Of a stretch of DNA of 64,000 nucleotides, positions 55,061 to 63,117 are shown piece by piece (position 1 is the first letter of the stretch; every line of letters starts with the position of its first letter). The stretch comes from Arthrobacter subterraneus (GTDB taxonomy: Bacteria > Actinomycetota > Actinomycetes > Actinomycetales > Micrococcaceae): assembly GCF_900099735.1 (NCBI RefSeq), contig NZ_FNDT01000001.1, forward strand, positions 62,001 through 126,000, written 5' to 3'. The notes below the pieces were generated by a model. The model was not told the DNA's origin. It searched no databases and was given only the letters and a program-made list of their open reading frames with translations. Position numbers and translations under genes: made by a program.

Positions 55061-56188
55061 TCATCCCTCCTCGAATCTGTTCGGTGTGTACCGCTCCAGG
55101 CCTGGCGGCCCGGGCTTCCCCTCCAGTAGATCCACACACACTGCGGCGGCCGTGGGCGTCAGGAGCACGCCGTGGCGGAAGAAACCGGTGGCGATCAGGA
55201 GCCTGTCGCAACCCTCAACCTGACCGAGCAGCGGCGCGTTGTCCGGAGTGCCGGGACGCGCACGGCACAGTACTTCGACAAGTTCCAGCTCGGAGACAGC
55301 CGGGATGAGCTGCTGCGCGTCGCGGAGCAGCTGGTAGACCCCGCCTGCGGACACTGCATTGCTGCCGTCCTCGCGCATGGTTGCGCCAAGCACCACGGTG
55401 CCGTCGGTCCGGGGAACCATGTAGACGGGATGTCCCCGCACCAGTCCGCGTACGGTGTGCGTCAGCAGTGGCTGTAGCGCCTCGGGCACCCGAAGACGGA
55501 GGATATCGCCGTAGACGGGCCGCAGTGGAAGCCGGCAGGGCAGACCGGCAAGCCCGGCCGCAGCGAGTCCATTCGCAATAGTCGTGGAGCCGGCGCGAAG
55601 CACGCTCCCGTCAGCCAGACGAACACCGGTCACATGGCTGCCGTCCCGTTCGACGCCGGTCGCCGCGGCACGGACCAGCGTTCCGCGGGATGTCACGGCA
55701 GCGAGCAGTGCCGCGGCCAGTTTGCGGGGGTCCACCTGATGGTCCTCCGGCGCGCGGAATGCGGCAGTCGCAGCGGGTCCGATCATCGGCTCCGATCGGC
55801 GCGCTTCGCGCAGGGACACCTGCTCCACTACGAGGGAGTTGCGCGCCTGTACCGCCTGAAGATCGGCGAGAGCCTGCCGGTCGGCGCCGTCAAAGCCGAG
55901 CACTATTGTTCCGGTCCGCCGGAACCCGGGATCGATGCCCGTCCAGGTCAGGGACGCGAGGAATTCAGGGTACCGGGCGGCTGAATCGAGGGTGAGCCGA
56001 AGCAGGTGCTCCTCGCGGTAGTGGAGCTCGCTCGCCGGCGCGATCATGCCGGCTGCCGCGTGGGTGGCACCTGCGGCTGGATCCGGATCGATCACCGTCA
56101 CGGTGTGTCCCCTGCGGATCGCTTCCCACGCAATCCCGAGCCCGATAATTCCTCCGCCGACGACGGCGACGTCCACGTCTGTTTCCAC
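55061..56188 (-). CDS. thiO: Glycine oxidase ThiO
   Basis: This 375-residue FAD amine oxidase makes dehydroglycine from glycine for the thiazole ring. The FAD site is [20 protein letters not shown] (residues 7-26), with [13 protein letters not shown] near 42 and the C-terminal [19 protein letters not shown] near 330. It begins with a GTG at 56188, three bases after the TPP riboswitch region, and is followed by thiS and thiG in one operon. In aerobic bacteria ThiO replaces ThiH. Confidence 0.94.
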   Translation of the reverse strand: METDVDVAVVGGGIIGLGIAWEAIRRGHTVTVIDPDPAAGATHAAAGMIAPASELHYREEHLLRLTLDSAARYPEFLASLTWTGIDPGFRRTGTIVLGFDGADRQALADLQAVQARNSLVVEQVSLREARRSEPMIGPAATAAFRAPEDHQVDPRKLAAALLAAVTSRGTLVRAAATGVERDGSHVTGVRLADGSVLRAGSTTIANGLAAAGLAGLPCRLPLRPVYGDILRLRVPEALQPLLTHTVRGLVRGHPVYMVPRTDGTVVLGATMREDGSNAVSAGGVYQLLRDAQQLIPAVSELELVEVLCRARPGTPDNAPLLGQVEGCDRLLIATGFFRHGVLLTPTAAAVCVDLLEGKPGPPGLERYTPNRFEEG

Positions 56189-56190
56189 CA

Positions 56191-56285
56191 GGGTCCTTCC
56201 CTACGCCGGCATGATCCGGATCAGGTTCGTTGTTCTCACAACGCGGTCGGCGCCGAACGCCCTCTCAGCCGGCACGCGTCCGAAT
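56191..56285 (-). ncRNA. TPP riboswitch (THI element) for thiO-thiS-thiG
   Basis: On the minus strand the conserved core is clear: GTGCCGGCTGAGAGGGCG (about 56275-56258), then GAACCTGATCCGGATCATGC and CGGCGTAGGGAAGG (about 56229-56194). CTGAGA and CCTGATCCGGATCATGCCGGCG are the pyrimidine and pyrophosphate sensor motifs of TPP aptamers. It ends directly before the thiO GTG, so it probably controls translation by hiding the start region. A second hairpin (GCGTCCG with CGGACGC) just 5' to it may compete with helix P1. Confidence 0.95.
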
Positions 56286-56322
56286 ATGTCCCGGACGCGG
56301 TTTGGCTCCCGCAGTACCCACT

Positions 56323-56329
56323 TATTGTA
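56323..56329. promoter_or_regulatory. Overlapping divergent -10 elements for thiE and the thiO operon
   Basis: TATTGT (plus, 56323-56328) ends 7 bases before the thiE ATG. TACAAT (minus, 56329-56324) lies about 40 bases before the riboswitch. They occupy the same base pairs, so transcription of the two units could be mutually exclusive. The -35 elements are weak on both strands. Confidence 0.4.
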
Positions 56330-56335
56330 GAGGGT

Positions 56336-56986
56336 ATGCAACTTCACTCTGCCCGCCTCTACCTGTGCACGGATTCACGACAGCGCCAGCAGGACTTCGG
56401 CGAATTTGTCGACGCCGCCTTTGCTGGCGGGGTGGACATCATCCAGTTGAGGGACAAGTCTCTTGAGGCAGCACAGGAGCTCGAACTGCTCCAGGTGCTG
56501 CGCGCGTCGGCCGTTTCCCGCGGGAAGCTCTGGGCTGTCAATGACCGCGCCGACATCGCGGCGGTCAGCGGTGCTCCCGTGCTGCACGTCGGGCAGCGCG
56601 ATCTACCACCCGAGTTTGCCCGCCCCTTCCTCCATGAGGGCGGAGTGATCGGCCTTTCAACGCATTCACCGGAGCAGGTGGCCGCGGCCGCCTCGAATGA
56701 CGACGTTGGATATTTCTGCACCGGCCCCGTCTGGGCCACGCCGACCAAACCGGGCCGCACCGCCGTCGGGTTGGACCTGGTGCGGAACGCAGCGCAGCTC
56801 GAAGAAGTGCACGCGCAGCGCGGCCAGTCGCTCAAGCCGTGGTTTGCTATTGGCGGGATCGACTTGCAGAACGTCGAAGAGGTGGTTGCGGCCGGCGCCA
56901 AACGCGTTGTCGTGGTACGCGCCATTACCGAGGCCGATGATCCGCAGGCGGCCGCGGCGAAGATCCGGGAGGCACTTCCGGCATAG
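56336..56986 (+). CDS. thiE: Thiamine-phosphate synthase ThiE
   Basis: From the ATG at 56336 ([13 protein letters not shown]) the product has 216 residues. It couples the thiazole and pyrimidine moieties. Marks are [15 protein letters not shown] near residue 30, [11 protein letters not shown] near 62, [13 protein letters not shown] near 100, [16 protein letters not shown] near 121 and [13 protein letters not shown] near 165. The open frame extends upstream to 56006 but that part is antisense to thiO and the riboswitch. It is probably leaderless and not under the riboswitch, which faces the other way. Confidence 0.93.
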   Translation: MQLHSARLYLCTDSRQRQQDFGEFVDAAFAGGVDIIQLRDKSLEAAQELELLQVLRASAVSRGKLWAVNDRADIAAVSGAPVLHVGQRDLPPEFARPFLHEGGVIGLSTHSPEQVAAAASNDDVGYFCTGPVWATPTKPGRTAVGLDLVRNAAQLEEVHAQRGQSLKPWFAIGGIDLQNVEEVVAAGAKRVVVVRAITEADDPQAAAAKIREALPA

Positions 56987-57059
56987 CTCTCATGCTCGCC
57001 GTTTTGCTCCCGATTTTGCCCATGTTGGCCGACGCTCCTCCTGCCCAGGCGTCTTCCGG

Positions 57060-58445
57060 TCATGGTGGCGCGGTGCTGGGTCCGGTGTGTGCGAGTTGGT
57101 GGTGGACGGCTTCTTCCACTTGCCGGTACCGGTTGCGTTTGGGGTTCCGGTGGGGGTCGATGTACGCCGGTGGCCGGAACCATGGGATTCCCTGAACCGA
57201 TTCGACCGACCAGTTGCCCTCGTGGATCAGGTGGTGATGCCGGGAGCAGAGCAGCACGCCGTGGCTGATGCTGGTGGTTCCGCCCGCTGCCCACGGGACG
57301 ATGTGGTGGGCTTCGCACCAGGTGGCGGGCACCGTGCAGTCCGGGAAGGCGCAGCCCTTGTCGCGGGCAACCAGTGCCCGCCGAAGGTGCGGCGGGAAGA
57401 GGCGTTGGGCGCGTCCGATGTCCAGGACCTGACCCTTTCCGCCGAGCACCAGCGGCAGGATGTCCGCCTCGCACGCCAGTTTACGGATGCTCCGGGCGCT
57501 CAGCTGTTCGGCGAAGACCGCATGGCCGTCGCGCCCCAGATCGCTCAGGAGATCCCGGTAGTTGATGGTGACCATCACCTGCGGGCGGTGACCCCCGGTG
57601 GCCGGCAGACCGTCACCGGCAAGGGCGATCCGGCACCCGGACACCAGCCCCTCGAGTAACTCCTGCGCACTGGTTGGGCCATTGGTCTGCGTTCCGGGTG
57701 GGGTGGTGCCGTTCACTCGGGGGTTGGTGGCCGTGTTCATGACGGTCAGGAGGTACTCAAACTGTTCATCGGTGGCGCCGATCTCCAGGAAGTGCAGACC
57801 ATGACGCCTACCGCGCAGGAAGACGCCCTGCCTGGCCCGGAGGACCTTCTCCGTCGGTTCCACGCCGTCCTGGTCGATCACGCTTTCCCAACGCCGGGCT
57901 AGGACCCGCAGGACGTCCTCATCGGATTCCACGGCCTGGCGGACCAGGTGTTCCTCCATGGCCTCCACCTGGTGGCCGGTCGCGACAGCCCGGACACGGT
58001 GAGCGGCGTCCCTGATCAGCATCGCCGCCCGGGTGCTGAGCGCTCCGGCACGGGTTGCAGCGGCCAGGGCAGGCAGCGGAGCCTGGACCGGTGCACCCGG
58101 CCCCGGAACCTCGGGAAGCACGTCCTGGCCCAGCCGTAACCGGCGGTTCGCCTCGGAACGGCTGACCCCGAGCTTCGCCCGCAGGTACTCTGCCGTACCC
58201 TTATGGGCTTCCTGGGCGTCCGTGGCGGCAAGTGAGTGGTCTTCGGTGGCCCGGGCAACCAGGGTCTGAAGGTGATCCACCACCCGGGAGATCTCCTCCA
58301 CCCCGACAAGAGCCGCAACAACCTCATCCTGCCCCAGGAGGAGGTAACCCGTTTCGAAGTGGTGGGCGAAAGCCAGCAAATCCGAACGCATTCCACGCAG
58401 GAGAGAATCATCTTCCCCGTGGTGTTCGAGCAATGCGACGGCCAT
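57060..58445 (-). CDS. DUF222 / HNH endonuclease domain protein (13E12-like)
   Basis: The 461-residue protein has the helical DUF222 domain (about 20-300, with TAEYLRAKLGVSRSEANRRL near 84) and a C-terminal HNH nuclease domain (about 350-420, DKGCAFPDCTVPATWCEAHH, then VPWAAGGTTSISHGVLLCSR, HHHLIHEGNW). Zinc-type cysteines and the catalytic His are retained. Actinobacterial genomes carry many copies of this family, including the REP13E12 proteins, and their role is unknown. GATAAT (58459-58454) lies 8 bases before the ATG, so it is probably leaderless. I see no inverted repeats or target duplication around it. Confidence 0.88.
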   Translation of the reverse strand: MAVALLEHHGEDDSLLRGMRSDLLAFAHHFETGYLLLGQDEVVAALVGVEEISRVVDHLQTLVARATEDHSLAATDAQEAHKGTAEYLRAKLGVSRSEANRRLRLGQDVLPEVPGPGAPVQAPLPALAAATRAGALSTRAAMLIRDAAHRVRAVATGHQVEAMEEHLVRQAVESDEDVLRVLARRWESVIDQDGVEPTEKVLRARQGVFLRGRRHGLHFLEIGATDEQFEYLLTVMNTATNPRVNGTTPPGTQTNGPTSAQELLEGLVSGCRIALAGDGLPATGGHRPQVMVTINYRDLLSDLGRDGHAVFAEQLSARSIRKLACEADILPLVLGGKGQVLDIGRAQRLFPPHLRRALVARDKGCAFPDCTVPATWCEAHHIVPWAAGGTTSISHGVLLCSRHHHLIHEGNWSVESVQGIPWFRPPAYIDPHRNPKRNRYRQVEEAVHHQLAHTGPSTAPP

Positions 58446-58599
58446 ACCAAAATATTATCGAAGACACGTACTAATACCGCCCAAAACCCGGCAATGTGGA
58501 GGAGCAGTCACCCACAACTTATCCACACACCCAAGCGGGGCCTGGGCCGGGAACCGGGTCAACGTCAGCAGCCATGCGATCGACGGTCAAACAGATAAG

Positions 58600-58757
58600 C
58601 AGTCAGGCAGCCCGAGCGGTCAAGCCGCCGAGCGCCAAACCCGTCAAGCGGTCAAGCAGCCGAGCGCCCACCCGGTCAAGCGGTCAAGCGGTCAAGCCGC
58701 CGAGCGCCAAACCCGTCAAGCGGTCAAGCGTCAACCATCAACCCGTCAGGCAGTCAG
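58600..58757. repeat. Tandem repeat array (32-40-bp spacing, GGTCAAGC core) after the ferritin-like gene
   Basis: An identical 43-bp sequence starts at 58615 and 58687 (AGCGGTCAAGCCGCCGAGCG and on), with an imperfect copy at 58647. The copies share their ends, so they overlap as a tandem array rich in GCGGTCAAGC. GTCAGGCAG, which contains the stop of the minus-strand ferritin-like gene (58746-58748), recurs at 58602-58610. The rest of the 300-bp gap holds only the promoter of the DUF222 gene. Confidence 0.88.
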
Positions 58758-59462
58758 ACCCAGCGAACTCATCCGCCGGGAATGGTTACGGGTGAGCTGC
58801 GCGAACAACTGGGCGGTACCCCGCTCCTGCTCTGCGGCATTCCCCTCGAACAGCAGACCGCCAAGGAATTCACGCTCGATCCCCACCCGCTGCGCCTGGG
58901 TCAGCGCCTCCCCCACCAGGCGCCGGCCCCAGAGTGCCAGCCGCGAGGCGAGCCGCGGATCGTCGGACAGTGCCGCCTTCAACCGAGCCTGCAGCAGGCC
59001 GCCCTGCTCGGCTGTTGACTGGATGCGCGCAATCAGCTCCCGGGTGGCATCGTCGAGGTGCTCGGCCAGTGCGGTGTAGAAGTCCCCGGAAATCGCGTCT
59101 ATGACGTAGGCCTTCATGAGGGACTCGTACCAGTCAGCCGGGCGGGTCCGCTCGTGGAATGAGTCGATTGACGCCTGGAAGGGACGCATGGCTTCCTCCA
59201 CATCGACGCCCAGTCCGGCGAGGTGTGCGCTGACCATCTCGAAGTGCTCGAACTCCGTGACGGCGAGCCGCCCCAGGGCTGCACGGTCCTGCAGCGTTGG
59301 AGAGAACCGCGCGTCGGAGGACAACCGCTCGAACGCAGACAGCTCACCGTAGGCCATGACGCCGAACAGGTCGATGACAAACTGGTTGAACGCCCCCGTA
59401 CCGGTGCCGGAAGGGGTTGCCGACGCAGCGTTCGCCTGGGATTTCGGGTGCAAGGCAGTCAT
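58746..59462 (-). CDS. Ferritin-like fold protein (MiaE-like family, Rv3210c type)
   Basis: This 238-residue all-helical protein has the diiron-type helices VMAYGELSAFERLSSDAR (near residue 35) with Glu and VTEFEHFEMVSAHL (near 68) with the Glu-X-X-His motif. A later helix pair contains AISGDFYTALAEHLDD near 124. It matches the actinobacterial ferritin-like proteins sometimes annotated as tRNA-(ms2io6A)-hydroxylase-like. A hydroxylase activity is not shown. It is divergent from the RNB ribonuclease gene. Confidence 0.83.
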   Translation of the reverse strand: MTALHPKSQANAASATPSGTGTGAFNQFVIDLFGVMAYGELSAFERLSSDARFSPTLQDRAALGRLAVTEFEHFEMVSAHLAGLGVDVEEAMRPFQASIDSFHERTRPADWYESLMKAYVIDAISGDFYTALAEHLDDATRELIARIQSTAEQGGLLQARLKAALSDDPRLASRLALWGRRLVGEALTQAQRVGIEREFLGGLLFEGNAAEQERGTAQLFAQLTRNHSRRMSSLGLTA

Positions 59463-59532
59463 GGAGACAAGGGTACCCGCGTGCGGATTGCGTGCAGCGT
59501 GTTAGGGACGGCGGGCCGCCGGGTGTATTACG

Positions 59533-61239
59533 GTGGGCAATGTGCCGTATTCGCATCTGGATCTGAGCAACCGGGATTCCCAGGTTCAGCTCACAGCCGC
59601 GCTGGAGAATCTCCGGCAGGAGCTCGACCTGCGCACGGAATTCCCGCCGGAGGTACTCGCAGAGGCTCAGTCTGCGGTCGCTGCCTCCACCATGCCGGAG
59701 CGCGATCTCACCGGGCTCGGCTTCATCACCGTCGATCCCCCCGGATCAACGGACCTGGACCAGGCCTTCCATCTGGAGCGCGCAGGCTCGGGCTACCGGG
59801 TCTGGTACGCGATCGCTGATGTTCCGACGTTTGTTGCCCCCGCCGGTGCCATAGACGTTGAGGCGCGCCTGCGCGGTCAGACCATGTATGCGCCGGACGG
59901 CCGGATTTCCCTTCATCCCGAGGTCATTGCCGAGGACGCGGCCAGCCTGCTGCCCGGGCGTGAGCGGCCGGCCTTCGTCTGGGAGTTCGAGCTGGACGAG
60001 GACGCGCAGGTGCAGTCCGTCAACCTCCGGCGGGCAGCCGTGAAGAGCCGCGCCCAGCTCACCTACGAACAGGTGCAGGAAGACCTCGATTCCGGCGGCG
60101 CCGCGGAAAACCTCATTCTGCTGAGGGAAATCGGAACCAAGCGCATCGCCCTGGAAAAGGAGCGCGGCGGCGCCAGCCTCAACCTGCCGGAGCAGGAAAT
60201 AGCGCACGACGGCGAACGGTACTTCATCGTGACGCGTCCCCCGCTTGCCGCTGAGGACTGGAACGCACAGCTCTCACTCATGACCGGCATGGCGGCCGCA
60301 GAGATCATGCTTGGGGGCGGCGTCGGGATTCTCCGTACCATGCCGGCTCCGGACGAAGCTTCGCTCGCCCGTTTCCGACACCAGGCCCGCGCGCTGGGCC
60401 GTTCCTGGCCGGCCGGAGTACCGTACGGTGAATTCCTGCGCAGCCTGGACACCTCGGATCCCCGCCAGCTTTCCCTCATGCACGCCGCAGCCTCGCTGTT
60501 CCGGGGCGCCGGCTACACCGCGTTCGACGGCGACCTGCCGGACGCGGTCGAGCAGGCAGCCATCGCAGCGCCCTACGCACACACCACTGCACCACTGCGC
60601 CGGCTCGTTGACAGGTTTGTGCTGGTGACCTGCGAAGCCCTGTGCGCCGGCGACGAGGTGCCTACCTGGGTGCGCGATGCGCTGCCGCAACTGAACTCGC
60701 TCATGTCCGCCTCCAACCAGCTGGCCTCCCGGCTCGAGAGCGGTGCGGTTGCAGCCGTGGAGGCGGCGCTCCTGAGCAACCAGGTCGGCGAGGAATTCAA
60801 TGCCGTCGTCATTACCGGCTCCAGGCCTACCCCGGACGTCCCTGCGGCATCCGGAGCCAGCCGGGCACCCGGGACGGGCACTCCGGCCCCGGACTCTCCA
60901 GCGGCCGCGGGTCATCCGGAAACCGCGCCCTCGGCTCCTGGTTCTCCAGCCACCACGCGTTCGGCGGCCGTCTCCGGCAACGGCAGCAAAAGCGGCACAA
61001 CCAATTCCAACGGAAGCGGAAACGGGAACGGGCGCAACGGCAATGGTGTCCCGCACGGGGTTGTCCAGCTCGCCGACCCGGCGGTCGAGGCGCGGTGCGA
61101 CGGCGTCATGACCGCCGGTGACGAAGTGCGTGTGCGGCTCGTGACCGCTGATATCGCCCGGCGGGAACTGCGTTTCGAACTGGTCGGCAAGGTTGCGGCT
61201 GCGGCGCCGTCGTCGGAAAGTCAAACCGCGGCAGGGTAG
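59533..61239 (+). CDS. RNB-domain exoribonuclease (RNase II/R family), short form
   Basis: This 568-residue protein has the RNB catalytic domain from about residue 55 to 400. The metal site is FITVDPPGSTDLDQAFHLER near 64-83, and other marks are ALADVP-like YAIADVPTFVAP, TMYAPDGRISLHPEVIAEDA near 117 and PYAHTTAPLRRLVDRF near 350. N-terminal cold-shock domains are absent. A Pro/Ala/Ser/Gly/Asn-rich, low-complexity insert (about 430-515, GSGNGNGRNGNG) splits the short C-terminal S1-like part. The start may be GTG 59533 or GTG 59542. Confidence 0.88.
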   Translation: MGNVPYSHLDLSNRDSQVQLTAALENLRQELDLRTEFPPEVLAEAQSAVAASTMPERDLTGLGFITVDPPGSTDLDQAFHLERAGSGYRVWYAIADVPTFVAPAGAIDVEARLRGQTMYAPDGRISLHPEVIAEDAASLLPGRERPAFVWEFELDEDAQVQSVNLRRAAVKSRAQLTYEQVQEDLDSGGAAENLILLREIGTKRIALEKERGGASLNLPEQEIAHDGERYFIVTRPPLAAEDWNAQLSLMTGMAAAEIMLGGGVGILRTMPAPDEASLARFRHQARALGRSWPAGVPYGEFLRSLDTSDPRQLSLMHAAASLFRGAGYTAFDGDLPDAVEQAAIAAPYAHTTAPLRRLVDRFVLVTCEALCAGDEVPTWVRDALPQLNSLMSASNQLASRLESGAVAAVEAALLSNQVGEEFNAVVITGSRPTPDVPAASGASRAPGTGTPAPDSPAAAGHPETAPSAPGSPATTRSAAVSGNGSKSGTTNSNGSGNGNGRNGNGVPHGVVQLADPAVEARCDGVMTAGDEVRVRLVTADIARRELRFELVGKVAAAAPSSESQTAAG

Positions 61240-61484
61240 ACTTGGTGGCGTAGTAATGGATGCCCGGTCGTTCTTGATGAACTTTTGTCGTTCACTCGAC
61301 CCGCAATACCTACGCGATCTTGAGTTTTTCCCAGCTCGATGCGGAACGTTCCGCTCCCGAGCCGCAGTTGATAGCCCGCGATCGGCTTCCACTGGACGCC
61401 CTGCTTCGTCCTGCTCCGAGCGGACCCTCGCGGTCCGGCGTTGAGCCCGGCGGCGGCAGTGCCTAATCGAAACGGTAGTAAATA
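61240..61484 (+). other. Long untranslated region before the DEAD-box gene
   Basis: About 245 bp separate the RNB stop from the helicase GTG. I see no credible gene. It contains T-rich patches (TTGATGAACTTTTGTCG, GAGTTTTTCCC) and a hairpin CGGACC-ctcgc-GGTCCG at 61421-61437. Such a long leader before a DEAD-box gene could be regulatory, for instance at low temperature, but nothing here proves it. Confidence 0.4.
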
Positions 61485-63110
61485 GTGACCACAGACAATC
61501 ACCACCTGCATGCAGACAACAGCGACGACGAAATCTTCGTAGAAGACACCCTCGTCACCACTGAAGAACCGCATCAGGAAGCCCCCGAGACGTTCGCCGA
61601 CTTCAACGTCCGCGCCGACATTGTCGAGTCCCTCGCGGACGCGGGCATTGTGCACCCCTTCCCCATCCAGGCAATGACCCTCTCCATTGCGCTCGGAGGC
61701 CATGACATCATCGGCCAGGCCAAGACGGGAACCGGCAAGACCCTCGGTTTCGGCGTTCCCGCCCTGCAGCGCGTGGTCGGCCCCTCGGATGAGGGATATG
61801 AGAAGCTGCCTGCTCCAGGTGCTCCACAGGCCCTCATCGTTGTCCCCACCCGTGAACTGGCCGTCCAGGTTGCCGATGACCTGACAAAGGCCGCAAAGAA
61901 GCGCAACGCCCGGATTGTGACCATCTACGGCGGACGCGCCTACGAGCCGCAGATCGAGGCGCTCAAGCGTGGGACCGAAGTGGTGGTGGGTACTCCCGGC
62001 CGCCTGATCGACCTGTACCGCCAGAAGATCCTGTCGTTGAAAAACGTCCGCATCGTAGTGCTGGATGAGGCGGACGAAATGCTGGATCTCGGGTTCCTCC
62101 CCGACGTCGAGACGCTCATGTCGGCCACCCCGGCCGTCCGGCAGACCCTCCTGTTCTCCGCCACCATGCCGGGCCCCGTGGTCGCCATGGCGCGCCGCTA
62201 CATGTCCCACCCGACCCACATCCGCGCCGCTGATCCCGAGGACGACGGCGCCACCAAGAAGGACATCCGCCAGGTCATCTACCGCGCGCATAACCTGGAC
62301 AAGGATGAAGTGGTGGCCCGGATCCTCCAGGCCCGCGGACGCGGACGCACCATCATCTTCACCAAGACCAAGCGCACAGCGGCCAAGCTCTCCGAGGAAC
62401 TGGTGGACCGCGGCTTCGCAGCCGGCGCCATTCACGGCGACCTCGGCCAGGGAGCCCGGGAGCAGGCGCTGCGCGCCTTCCGCGGCGACAAGATCGACGT
62501 CCTCGTGGCAACCGAGGTGGCGGCGCGCGGCATCGACGTTGAGGACATCACCCACGTCATCAACTTCCAGTGCCCGGAAGATGAGAAGGCCTACCTGCAC
62601 CGCGTCGGCCGTACCGGCCGCGCAGGGAAGAAGGGCACCGCCGTCACATTCGTGGACTGGGACGATGTCCCCCGCTGGGGCCTGATCAACAAGGCGCTCG
62701 GGCTGGACCAGGCCGAGCCGGTGGAAACCTACTCGTCCTCGCCCCACCTCTACACCGACCTCGACATCCCCGAAGGCACCAAGGGACGCCTGCCCCGCAA
62801 TCAGCGCACGCTTGCCGGGATCAATGCGGAGAAGCTTGAGGACCTCGGCGAGACCGGCAAGAAGAACCGCTCGGGTGACCGTAGCCGGTCCGCCGGGCAG
62901 GGCCGCCGGACCGGTTCCGAGGAACGCCGGACCGGTTCCGATGAAAAGGCGGGAGGCCGTCGTCGTACCCGCGGGTCCTCCGGAGAGGACCGCACCGCAG
63001 CCGACAGCAGCGCCAAGCAGACCGAGCGCACTGACCGCCCGCAGCGCAACAGGTCGCGGACCCGCCGCCGCAACGGCGAGGTCATCTCCAAGCCGGCCGC
63101 AGAGAGCTAA
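61485..63110 (+). CDS. DEAD-box ATP-dependent RNA helicase (RhlE/DeaD-like)
   Basis: This 541-residue RNA helicase has the Q motif HPFPIQAMTLSIAL near residue 64, motif I GQAKTGTGKT near 80, Ia VPTRELAVQV near 122, Ib GTPGRLIDL, II VLDEADEMLDLGF near 193, III LFSATMPG, IV-V IIFTKTKRTAAKLSEEL and VATEVAARGIDVEDITHVIN near 340 to 360, and VI HRVGRTGRAG near 374. The C-terminal 90 residues are Arg/Ser/Gly-rich (GRRTGSEERRTGSDEK direct repeat) and should bind RNA. Position matches Rv3211. GTG start without a strong ribosome site. Confidence 0.93.
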   Translation: MTTDNHHLHADNSDDEIFVEDTLVTTEEPHQEAPETFADFNVRADIVESLADAGIVHPFPIQAMTLSIALGGHDIIGQAKTGTGKTLGFGVPALQRVVGPSDEGYEKLPAPGAPQALIVVPTRELAVQVADDLTKAAKKRNARIVTIYGGRAYEPQIEALKRGTEVVVGTPGRLIDLYRQKILSLKNVRIVVLDEADEMLDLGFLPDVETLMSATPAVRQTLLFSATMPGPVVAMARRYMSHPTHIRAADPEDDGATKKDIRQVIYRAHNLDKDEVVARILQARGRGRTIIFTKTKRTAAKLSEELVDRGFAAGAIHGDLGQGAREQALRAFRGDKIDVLVATEVAARGIDVEDITHVINFQCPEDEKAYLHRVGRTGRAGKKGTAVTFVDWDDVPRWGLINKALGLDQAEPVETYSSSPHLYTDLDIPEGTKGRLPRNQRTLAGINAEKLEDLGETGKKNRSGDRSRSAGQGRRTGSEERRTGSDEKAGGRRRTRGSSGEDRTAADSSAKQTERTDRPQRNRSRTRRRNGEVISKPAAES

Positions 63111-63117
63111 GCACCGC

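Noticed and set aside
57060-58445. Insertion sequence or homing element around the DUF222/HNH gene
   Set aside because: No terminal inverted repeats, target duplication or transposase is visible, and the family is commonly found as stand-alone genes.
58600-58757. CRISPR array
   Set aside because: The repeats overlap each other and have no unique spacers of constant length, and there are no cas genes.
61193-61444. An 83-codon frame before the DEAD-box gene
   Set aside because: Very Arg/Ser-rich, overlaps the RNB 3' end out of frame, and has no ribosome site or family similarity.
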